From positions 1 to 5,411 of the forward strand of contig DATJZV010000017.1 in assembly GCA_035498715.1 (NCBI GenBank): DNA of 5,411 nucleotides, in the 5' to 3' direction. Below are positions 1-5,382 of this stretch, piece after piece; within the stretch, counting starts at the first letter, position 1; every line of letters begins with the position of its first letter. The translations under genes and the position numbers were made by a program. The notes beneath the pieces were generated by a model. That model did not search any database. It saw only the letters and a list, made by a program, of their open reading frames with translations, and was not told the origin of the DNA. The stretch comes from DASPSR01 sp035498715 (GTDB taxonomy: Bacteria; Nitrospirota; UBA9217).

Positions 1-115
1 TGGTGGAGGGAACAGCCTGAGCAATTATATTATTCCCACCCTTCAATAAGACTTCTCGTATCTTATTGGCGAGTTCTGGAATCATATCCTGCGACAATCT
101 TTCTTTTTGGTTCAT
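1..115 (-). CDS. possible 5' end of a hypothetical gene, cut by the window edge
   Basis: An open frame begins with ATG at 115 on the minus strand and stays open for 38 codons to the window edge. It begins MNQKERLSQDMIPELANKIR and continues with a short hydrophobic and glycine/asparagine stretch (VLLKGGNNIIAQAVPST). The peptide looks like a plausible soluble, mostly helical N-terminus with no signal peptide. I do not recognise the family. No convincing Shine-Dalgarno lies upstream of the ATG, which weakens the call. However, an inverted repeat (146-177) and a possible -10 element (182-187) lie just upstream in the right orientation, as for a separately regulated gene. An in-frame internal ATG at codon 11 (85) is an alternative start. 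The gene is transcribed in the same direction as the operon on the right but is separated from it by about 480 nt. Confidence 0.35.
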   Translation of the reverse strand, partial: MNQKERLSQDMIPELANKIREVLLKGGNNIIAQAVPST

Positions 116-145
116 TCTGTATTGTTTATGTGCAGCGAAGGATTA

Positions 146-177
146 TTATCCGCACTTCCGGTTTTCTTTGCGGATAA
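146..177. repeat. perfect 9-bp inverted repeat with 14-nt spacer
   Basis: TTATCCGCA at 146-154 is matched exactly by its reverse complement TGCGGATAA at 169-177, with a 14-nt spacer. It lies 31 nt upstream of the partial minus-strand gene starting at 115 and next to a possible -10 element. It could be a hairpin in that gene's 5' leader or a two-site operator for a dimeric repressor. The half-site centres are about 23 bp apart, close to two helical turns. There is no T-run after it on either strand, so it is not a classical terminator. The repeat itself is plain in the sequence; its role is inferred. Confidence 0.5.
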
Positions 178-181
178 CCTC

Positions 182-187
182 ACTATA
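182..187 (-). promoter_or_regulatory. possible -10 element for the left-edge gene
   Basis: On the minus strand this reads TATAGT, 5 of 6 matches to TATAAT. It sits in an AT-rich stretch just upstream of the inverted repeat and about 67 nt before the ATG at 115. The best hexamer at an 18-bp spacing is TTTCCT, a poor -35 element. A start site around 175 would put the inverted repeat at the very 5' end of the transcript, or directly over the start site if it is an operator. This is weak evidence based on one hexamer. Confidence 0.2.
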
Positions 188-597
188 TCACAACGAAATA
201 ATTTTAGGAAAGACAAACAATGAGAAAAAATAAGACGTCAGGTTTGATGGATTTCACATTATTTGGCTTTCTGTAAGAAACATTTGTTACGACATGTAAT
301 CTGCACCCCCAGTTTACCAAGTGGCCAGAGGGTTTTTATCGGAAATTTTGCTCCGGTCAAAATATTACTTGTGTGGTGTAGTCGGTGGAACCCAGAGCGC
401 AAGACCGCCTTATTCACATATGAGAGGCTGTGCATGCTTCGGGACAAAACTATCTTCCGCGAACAATAGAGCCGTTGTCCATCGAATGGCGGAAGAAACT
501 AACACCGTCAGCTATCACGCTGGAAGCTCAAGATGATCAATGGTAGGAATTTCCAGTTGAGCCATCTTTCTCTAGCAGCGATTGGAGCGGGTGTATT

Positions 598-2115
598 TCA
601 CGACTTCAGTGTCATCTGGTTCAATGAAGACCGTGTCTCTCCAATAGATGTGACGCGAACCGCTGCATGATCCCGGATAGGACACTTATTCTCACAGATT
701 CCGCAGCCGTTACAGAGGGTGGGATCTATATATGGGCGCTTCAGTATTTTCGTCGTTCCATCCCGAAGCTGAACATCGAAGGTTTGAAACCAGATAGCCT
801 TCGGGGACGTAGGGCAGACCTCTTCGCAGACAATGCAGTCGGTATTCATCGCCCAGGGCAGACACCGTCCCCGGTCGAAAAAGGCGGTGCCGATCTTGAT
901 CTGCTTCTGTCCCGCACCCTTTCCTATTTTTTTCTCTACGGTAAGAGGGCTGATCGCCCCTGTGGGGCATATGCGACTGCAGAGCACACAGTTGTATTCA
1001 CAGTAACCGATCCTGTTGATGAGGACAGGTGTCCATATCCCCTCAAATCCAGCCTCGAGTAATGCAGGCTGGATAACGTTCGTCGGGCAGACCTTCATAC
1101 ATTCCCCGCACTTGACGCACCTTCTGAGGAAGTCCTTTTCGGTGATCGAGCCCGGAGGTCTGATCACGCGGTATTGCGGCGTGGTTCCTGAGGCGATACT
1201 GCTTCTCATCATCGGAAAGAGCACAACCCCCGCGAGGACGCTTTCGATCAGCCTGCGACGGCTCACATCAAGAGGCACATGAACCGAACTTGAGGGTCTC
1301 GGCAGGCCATAGTGGATCGCGTTCTCGGGACAGTCCTCGATGCAGTTCATGCAGAGGTGGCATTCAGTGATTCGCAGTTCCGAATGGGGGTCGCAGCCAC
1401 CGTGACAGTGGCCAAGGCATTTTTTGCAGTCGGTGCAGAGTTCGACATCCCGCCATATCCTAAGGAGAGGTTTGAATGAAAGCAGTCCCAAAAGCGCCCC
1501 TAAGGGGCAGAGCACGCGGCACCAGAACCTTGGCAGAAACCTATTGGCGAAAACAACGGCGAGAAAGACGAGTCCCAAAAAAGTTCCTCCGTTGAAGAGA
1601 GGCTGCTTGAGATAGAGCCAGCCCCGGCCGTAATTGACAGCCGGGAATATCGAGATCGTAAAAGATCTGGTGATAAAGGGGATCGGATCGAGCAATCCGA
1701 TCTGGAGAGAACCGAGCGCTGCGAGGATGAGAAATAGAGCGAGGATATAGTATTTGAGACGATAAAGGGCGCGATAGGAATTCAGTGCAACGGTATCCAC
1801 TGCCCTTAACCGGTTGAAGACGCTTCCGATAATCTGGTTGAAGATACCCATCGGACAGACCCAGGAGCAGAAAAAGCGGCCGACGAGAAGCGTACCGATG
1901 ATGACAATGAGCGAAAGTGCGAGTCCTTTGTAAACGGTCCAGCTCGTGAGAAACGAGGCGATTGCGGCAAGGGGGTCGAGTTCAAGAAAAAGCGGAGTCT
2001 CGTAACCCTTCATATGTTTAAAACTCGTGAGCCACAACAGAAGAATGAAAAGAACCAAGAAAAAGATGGCGTAAATGCGCCTGATGTTCCGAAGGGTCAG
2101 GAATTTTCCAATCAT
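598..2115 (-). CDS. NapH-NapG-like fused membrane polyferredoxin
   Basis: This is a 505-residue membrane electron-transfer protein. The N-terminal half resembles NapH: hydrophobic segments near residues 13-31, 62-82, 122-142 and 176-196, and two CxxxCP motifs (C83/C87 and C199/C203) on the predicted cytoplasmic side. Two ferredoxin-type clusters follow (C227/230/233/237 and C252/255/258/262). Next comes a sixth hydrophobic stretch preceded by SRRRLIE (285-291). The C-terminal half resembles NapG, with four more cluster motifs: C333/336/339/343, C372/376/379/383, C418/427/430/434 and C468/471/474/478. In nitrate-reducing bacteria separate NapG and NapH form a quinol dehydrogenase; that role is transferred here by analogy. 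No nap catalytic genes are nearby. The ATG overlaps the preceding stop as ATGA, with no clear Shine-Dalgarno, so translation is probably coupled. It is the last gene of the operon. The fold is confident; the partner and substrate are unknown. Confidence 0.9.
   Translation of the reverse strand: MIGKFLTLRNIRRIYAIFFLVLFILLLWLTSFKHMKGYETPLFLELDPLAAIASFLTSWTVYKGLALSLIVIIGTLLVGRFFCSWVCPMGIFNQIIGSVFNRLRAVDTVALNSYRALYRLKYYILALFLILAALGSLQIGLLDPIPFITRSFTISIFPAVNYGRGWLYLKQPLFNGGTFLGLVFLAVVFANRFLPRFWCRVLCPLGALLGLLSFKPLLRIWRDVELCTDCKKCLGHCHGGCDPHSELRITECHLCMNCIEDCPENAIHYGLPRPSSSVHVPLDVSRRRLIESVLAGVVLFPMMRSSIASGTTPQYRVIRPPGSITEKDFLRRCVKCGECMKVCPTNVIQPALLEAGFEGIWTPVLINRIGYCEYNCVLCSRICPTGAISPLTVEKKIGKGAGQKQIKIGTAFFDRGRCLPWAMNTDCIVCEEVCPTSPKAIWFQTFDVQLRDGTTKILKRPYIDPTLCNGCGICENKCPIRDHAAVRVTSIGETRSSLNQMTLKS
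1192..1263 (-). other. internal twin-arginine/hydrophobic segment joining the two halves
   Basis: Residues 285-308 of the polyferredoxin begin with SRRRLIE, continue with a hydrophobic core (SVLAGVVLFPMM) and end in polar residues. That is the layout of a Tat signal anchor, and it lies where the NapG family carries its N-terminal Tat signal. With four preceding membrane segments leaving the ferredoxin domain in the cytoplasm, this segment would take the C-terminal four-cluster half to the periplasm. The motif lacks the usual phenylalanine after the arginines and has leucine there, which Tat signals tolerate. Topology is inferred from hydrophobicity and positive charges only. Confidence 0.55.
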
Positions 2116-3104
2116 ACTTCTATTTCGGCAACGTTGAGCAGTTTCAAATCGGAAATCCCGATGCCCCTCTTTTCAGCCATGGTGATGAAAGGAACATCCT
2201 CGACCTTCAGATCGAGGAACCTGAGTCCATAGGACTCTACCGCCACCAGATCCACTCCCGCTATGACCGTATTCTCGATAGACACGTCAGAGAGGTTCCC
2301 GCCGGTTGGACCATTTCTCCTGAGTACCCTGGTTGCATCCATAACGGTGAGCGTCGGCCTGATTGCAGCGGCGAGGTCTGCAATGGCGGTATTGATGTCC
2401 TGATGCAGGCGGTTCCTCTGGCCGCCCAGAGAGCCGTAAAGGTTTTTCATCGCCATTGTGCACTTACTCAAAGAGTGATGCTTCACCACAGGAAGATTAA
2501 TGAGCTTGTCCGCCTCGTGGTAAAAGGCGCTGACAGGCCAGACCTTGAGAGCTTCGCCTTTCAGGTCTGTGAGGACAAAGTCGTTCTCCGAGGCAAGTTT
2601 GATCTTGCCGCCGGCCCTCTTTGCCGCGTCCTCGATGCCGGAGCGGGTAAAGCACCGGTAGGGGTCATTCACAGAGACATCCGTCACCCAGACCTCCGAT
2701 GCTCGCGCCTCAAGACAGAGCTTGACGATAGCGCCAACCACCGCTGGATTAGTGTTAGCCGCTTGTTCAGGCTGTCTGTCCCATGCTGCGTTCGGTTTAA
2801 GCAGGACCTTGTCGTTGGGGCTCACAAAACGGCCCATGCCCCCGATCCTCTCGATTGCGGCCCGGACCATCTTTTCAGCATCCTTGCCACGGACAACCGA
2901 TATATGAGGGTAGACCTTTTTCTCTTCTGTGCGGTAGTCCTTGAAGGTGAGTATTTTGGTGTCGCTCCTACGGACAGGCTCTTTACTGTAAAAGACATAT
3001 CCCCATGCGCCTGCAGCAGCAGCAAAGCCGCAGGTCCCAGCTGCCCGCAGGAGAAACTGCCTTCTGCTGATTCCCGGTTCTCTTTTGTTATTCCTGGACG
3101 GCAT
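2112..3104 (-). CDS. Tat-signal DUF362 domain protein
   Basis: This 330-residue protein belongs to the DUF362 family (COG2006 type), whose biochemical role is largely unsettled. The N-terminus carries a twin-arginine signal, SRRQFLLR at 13-20, followed by an alanine/glycine-rich hydrophobic stretch to about 39. No clear A-x-A site is visible, so it may stay membrane-anchored. Family hallmarks in order are KPN (103-105), TNP (118-120), LPVVKHH (204-210) and MKNLYG (219-224). Many relatives carry a C-terminal ferredoxin domain. This one has only isolated cysteines (25, 130, 151, 215) and no cluster motif, so any electrons would have to come from a partner such as the polyferredoxin encoded next. 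The start is supported by GAGG six nt upstream. It follows the DUF6599 gene after 19 nt and overlaps the next gene by 4 nt (ATGA). Family assignment is firm; function is unknown. Confidence 0.88.
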   Translation of the reverse strand: MPSRNNKREPGISRRQFLLRAAGTCGFAAAAGAWGYVFYSKEPVRRSDTKILTFKDYRTEEKKVYPHISVVRGKDAEKMVRAAIERIGGMGRFVSPNDKVLLKPNAAWDRQPEQAANTNPAVVGAIVKLCLEARASEVWVTDVSVNDPYRCFTRSGIEDAAKRAGGKIKLASENDFVLTDLKGEALKVWPVSAFYHEADKLINLPVVKHHSLSKCTMAMKNLYGSLGGQRNRLHQDINTAIADLAAAIRPTLTVMDATRVLRRNGPTGGNLSDVSIENTVIAGVDLVAVESYGLRFLDLKVEDVPFITMAEKRGIGISDLKLLNVAEIEV

Positions 3105-3110
3105 GGATTA

Positions 3111-3115
3111 CCTCA
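3111..3115 (-). promoter_or_regulatory. ribosome binding site of the DUF362 gene
   Basis: The minus strand reads TGAGG here, with six nucleotides (TAATCC) before the ATG at 3104. It lies within the 19-nt gap after the DUF6599 stop codon, so this gene can initiate independently, unlike the two genes whose starts overlap a preceding stop. It fixes the start of the DUF362 gene. Confidence 0.6.
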
Positions 3116-3123
3116 AAGCTCCC

Positions 3124-4095
3124 TTAGCCTTTCTCCTTGGTGAAGTAACCCACGATTTCTTCGTCATCAGTCCCGAAGACACCGAAGATCGCATCGCGGT
3201 CCGGAATGAGAAACCAGTTGCCCTCGTATTTATCCATCACCTTGTATACTTCTTTCCCGCCCCTTTCCACCTTTTCATTCGGTATGCCGGATTTTTTGAA
3301 GTACGCGTAAAAGGAAGACATGACCGAACGAATTTCCCGTTCACTGCCGGTAATAAGCGCCACCGTGATCTTTCTGCCGCCTTTCGAATACTCGCGCTCG
3401 ATCACATTGTGAAGAAAATCGAGACCTCGATATCCCTCCCTTATAAATCTCGTATTTGTTACCTTTCCTATATCCGGGAGCTTCGCAAATACCTGGAATG
3501 AATCCTTTCCCGAAGGCAAGGTTTCAGCGAATAACTTCGCAAATGTGGGTACCGGTGCCTTGGGATCGAGCGCAGAAATCTTCACATAATAACGACCCTT
3601 GATGAAGTTTATGCCGCCAGAAGTCTTGAATCCCATGGCACCAACGGAGATTGGGGGGGGATTTTCTCCGGACTCATCGGCCAAGACCCCGAAGGCCTGG
3701 ATACCTTTTCCCATATCAAAGACCTCGGTCTGGATCTCCGCTTCCGTTGCCTTTGAGCCTGCAGCGATGTACTCCGTCACCGTAAGCCCCATAAACCCTG
3801 CACTGATGAAATACTCTGCGTGGCCGTCGACATGCTCATAGAGATTCTCTTTCGAGTAATTATGCGGCTGACCCAGTTGCCGGAAGCCCGTAATCCCGCC
3901 AAGTGCGGGAGGAGCCGGGGACTCTCGGACAGACTGAAACGATGCTATGGAGCTCGGTGCTTCTTGCCGCGCCACTGTTTTGAAGTCGATCAGGGCGGGG
4001 TCATACCTCTGGCCTTTGAAGTAGAGAACCGCAGCGATAAGCGGAATCAGTCCGATGAGAAGGAGACGATATATAAGCGGAACCGAGTTCATCAC
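3124..4095 (-). CDS. membrane-anchored DUF6599 family protein
   Basis: This 323-residue protein has an uncleaved-looking N-terminal signal anchor (hydrophobic residues about 8-25, then KGQR), so the bulk is predicted to be periplasmic. The segment from about 72 to 175 matches my memory of the DUF6599 pattern. It has LYEHVDGHAEYF (85-96), a GF/aromatic stretch, VFDMGKGIQAFGV (125-137), and a later IKGRYYVKI (165-173). There are no cysteines at all, so it is unlikely to carry a cluster or haem and may be a structural or binding partner for its redox neighbours. The first codon at 4095 is GTG. The ATG at 4092 overlaps the AKR stop codon as TGATG and is an equally good start; no Shine-Dalgarno is visible, which fits translational coupling. 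A run of eight cytosines on the coding strand encodes Pro-Pro-Pro (146-148). Family is moderately sure; function is unknown. Confidence 0.75.
   Translation of the reverse strand: MMNSVPLIYRLLLIGLIPLIAAVLYFKGQRYDPALIDFKTVARQEAPSSIASFQSVRESPAPPALGGITGFRQLGQPHNYSKENLYEHVDGHAEYFISAGFMGLTVTEYIAAGSKATEAEIQTEVFDMGKGIQAFGVLADESGENPPPISVGAMGFKTSGGINFIKGRYYVKISALDPKAPVPTFAKLFAETLPSGKDSFQVFAKLPDIGKVTNTRFIREGYRGLDFLHNVIEREYSKGGRKITVALITGSEREIRSVMSSFYAYFKKSGIPNEKVERGGKEVYKVMDKYEGNWFLIPDRDAIFGVFGTDDEEIVGYFTKEKG
3653..3660. repeat. G8/C8 homopolymer inside the DUF6599 gene
   Basis: Eight consecutive G on the plus strand (C8 on the coding strand) fall within the codons for N145 and P146-P148. The reading frame is intact as sequenced. 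A gain or loss of one base would truncate the protein after about 45% of its length. This could be a slippage site or merely a sequencing-error hotspot. Confidence 0.6.
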
Positions 4096-5285
4096 GCCAT
4101 GAACGACATTGACTTATGGGCATCGCAGAGCATATCCTGAACAGGAAGACCGTATGGACAGCTCCCGACGCAGGTCCGCTCACTGCATCCCAGGCAGGGA
4201 GTAGCCTTGTTTTTCAGCAAGGCATAGGACTCCATCGCTCTTTTCTCCATCCCGTAATCCCTGAAATACATGCGATATCTCATGATCGAGGCGATCTCTA
4301 CTCCGGCGGCACATGCCCCCTGGCACTCACCGCAGCCAGTCCTACAGTATTCCCCGCTATATAAGCCGACGTACCGATCGAGGATCCGCTGGTCTGCAGA
4401 GGTAAATTGTTTACCAGATGCCTTGAGATAGAGCTCCATATCGGCAGCCGTGTTCATTGTTACGATGAGACCGCTCACCTCCGGGTACTTCAGTACCCAC
4501 TTGAAGGCCGCATGGGAAAACTCTTCCCCCGTACCTTCCACCTTCATTTCCTTCGCGCCGGCGAGGGTCTTCATGGCGATCACGCCGATCCCCCGTTTGT
4601 AGGCCTCTTTCATCACCTCAGGCAGCTTCGGAAATTTCATGAAGTTAAAGGACGGCTGGATCATATCGAAATGCCCTGACCTGACCGCGGTCATCAGGAG
4701 ATCTTCCATATTGTTGGGACCGTGCGAAGAGGTGCCGAGGAAGCGGATCTTCCCCGCCTTCTTCAGACCAGCCGCTGCCTCTAGCATCTCGTCGTCGAGA
4801 AGCCTCTTCTTCTCAGCGTCCAAGTCTTTATTCATCTCGCCAATCGCATGGACTAAACAGAAGTCGAGATAATCGGTATTCATCCTCGATAAACTCCCAT
4901 CGACAGAGGCGATGTAATCTTTCTTCTTGGTCCCCAGAGGGAGATGGCCAGGATAAGGTGCGGGTCTGCAGAATTTCGACGCAATGATGACCTTCTCTCT
5001 CGGAATCCTGCTCATGACTTCTCCGATTGTCTTCTCGGATTGACCGTAATCAGGAGCAGTGTCAAAATAGTTAATACCGCTGTCTACTGCCCTGAGAACC
5101 ATAGATGCCGCAGAGAGTTTTCCGGCCCCGAAGGAAATATCGCTCATCTTCAGTCCGGTCTTACCTATTCCGCGATAGCTCTTCACGGAGGGTGTCTCCG
5201 TTCCTGTTTCAGCGTGAAGCGGAGAGGTCGCCACAGTGACTGTAGTGAGCGCAGCCACCTTGAGAAAATCCCGACGTTTCATCAT
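4092..5285 (-). CDS. Tat-exported aldo/keto reductase with C-terminal Fe-S tail
   Basis: This 397-residue protein is of the ferredoxin-containing aldo/keto reductase type (COG1453-like). It opens with a Tat signal: KRRDFLK (3-9), a hydrophobic stretch, and a likely cleavage after LHA at 25. The TIM-barrel catalytic tetrad is complete: D75 and Y80 in FDTAPDYG, K104 in IIASKF, and H146 in CLVHAIG. Other barrel signatures are GTSSHG (184-189) and IAMKTLAGA (236-244). The tail has two cysteine groups, C314/318/321/325 and C364/367/372/376 (followed by PYG), suited to two [4Fe-4S] clusters. The substrate cannot be read from the sequence. Most AKRs use cytosolic NADPH, so export is unusual. The start is ATGATG. 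The ribosome site is four nt from the first ATG and seven from the second, so the protein may really begin at 5282. It is the first gene of the operon, and its stop overlaps the next start. Family call is firm; export is likely. Confidence 0.9.
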   Translation of the reverse strand: MMKRRDFLKVAALTTVTVATSPLHAETGTETPSVKSYRGIGKTGLKMSDISFGAGKLSAASMVLRAVDSGINYFDTAPDYGQSEKTIGEVMSRIPREKVIIASKFCRPAPYPGHLPLGTKKKDYIASVDGSLSRMNTDYLDFCLVHAIGEMNKDLDAEKKRLLDDEMLEAAAGLKKAGKIRFLGTSSHGPNNMEDLLMTAVRSGHFDMIQPSFNFMKFPKLPEVMKEAYKRGIGVIAMKTLAGAKEMKVEGTGEEFSHAAFKWVLKYPEVSGLIVTMNTAADMELYLKASGKQFTSADQRILDRYVGLYSGEYCRTGCGECQGACAAGVEIASIMRYRMYFRDYGMEKRAMESYALLKNKATPCLGCSERTCVGSCPYGLPVQDMLCDAHKSMSFMA

Positions 5286-5288
5286 GAG

Positions 5289-5296
5289 ACCTCCTT
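5289..5296 (-). promoter_or_regulatory. strong ribosome binding site of the operon's first gene
   Basis: The minus strand reads AAGGAGGT, a near-perfect anti-Shine-Dalgarno complement. The AGGAGG core ends four nt before the ATG at 5285 and seven nt before the ATG at 5282. The second spacing is closer to the usual optimum, so initiation at 5282, one residue shorter, is favoured. Confidence 0.8.
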
Positions 5297-5339
5297 CCTG
5301 TCTGACGATTCGATAAAGGCCAGAACAGTATTCTTAAGT

Positions 5340-5378
5340 GATCTTTTATTATTATCATACAAGATGAGAAGATCTTTT
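5340..5378. repeat. 8-bp direct repeat GATCTTTT, 31-bp period, flanking the -10
   Basis: GATCTTTT occurs at 5340-5347 and again at 5371-5378. The copies are 31 bp apart start to start, close to three turns of the helix. One lies about where transcription would start, the other overlaps the -35/spacer region. The second copy also forms the 8-bp palindrome AAGATCTT (5369-5376). This could be a pair of regulator half-sites, but short AT-rich repeats also arise by chance. Confidence 0.3.
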
Positions 5379-5382
5379 TAAA
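5354..5382 (-). promoter_or_regulatory. candidate sigma70-type promoter of the operon
   Basis: On the minus strand, TTTAAA (5377-5382, 4 of 6 to TTGACA) is followed after 17 bp by TATGAT (5354-5359, 5 of 6 to TATAAT). The surroundings are strongly AT-rich, in contrast to the genes. A start near 5347 would give a leader of about 60 nt ending in the strong ribosome site. An alternative -10, GATAAT (5351-5356), overlaps it. I saw no sigma54-type GG-N10-GC element. Confidence 0.4.

Larger units (their letters stand above)
116..597. other. non-coding interval, no gene supported
   Basis: This stretch of about 480 nt separates the operon stop codon at 598 from the left-edge gene. Short open frames occur on both strands (for example 263-469 and 321-536 on plus, 259-447 on minus). 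They overlap each other, lack ribosome-binding sites and show no recognisable motif. The left third is AT-rich, with an A6 run at 225-230. The right part is mixed in composition. I see no tRNA, no group II intron domain V and no GC-rich stem followed by a T-run that would terminate the operon. Its length and the mixed texture would fit decayed coding sequence or a mobile-element remnant, but nothing proves it. Confidence 0.5.

Noticed and set aside
220..276. 18-codon plus-strand frame (MRKNKTSGLMDFTLFGFL) preceded by AGGAAAG
   Set aside because: The purine-rich stretch is suitably spaced, but a frame this short in AT-rich DNA is expected by chance, no promoter was evident, and nothing downstream suggests a leader peptide.
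301..335. Possible terminator ending in the T5 run near 330
   Set aside because: The bases before the T-run do not form a continuous GC-rich stem, and no gene upstream on the plus strand would need it.
321..536. Plus-strand frame of 71 codons in the left non-coding stretch
   Set aside because: No ribosome site and no recognised motif. It overlaps competing frames on both strands, so it was left as part of the non-coding interval.
667..1062. Plus-strand open frame of 131 codons
   Set aside because: It is opposite the cysteine-rich NapG-like half, where the minus frame is unambiguously coding. No ribosome site or motif.
598..2115. Calling this gene napH, napG or nosR by symbol
   Set aside because: The architecture is NapH/NapG-like, but the gene is a fusion with no nitrate or nitrous oxide reductase gene nearby; a symbol would imply a function that the context does not support.
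3027..3035. Cys25 of the DUF362 protein as a lipoprotein attachment site
   Set aside because: The residues before it (A-A-G-T) do not fit a lipobox; leucine or a similar residue is missing at -3 and the -1 residue is threonine.
2403..3143. Plus-strand open frame of 246 codons
   Set aside because: It lies almost entirely antisense to the DUF362 gene, whose family motifs, Tat signal and ribosome site are clear. The plus-strand product is low-complexity in motif terms and has no ribosome site; it is a frame shadow.
4944..5381. Plus-strand open frame of 145 codons reaching into the operon's promoter region
   Set aside because: It is antisense to the first third of the AKR gene and shows no recognisable domain. 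Its extension past 5285 is only because the AT-rich leader happens to lack a stop in that frame.
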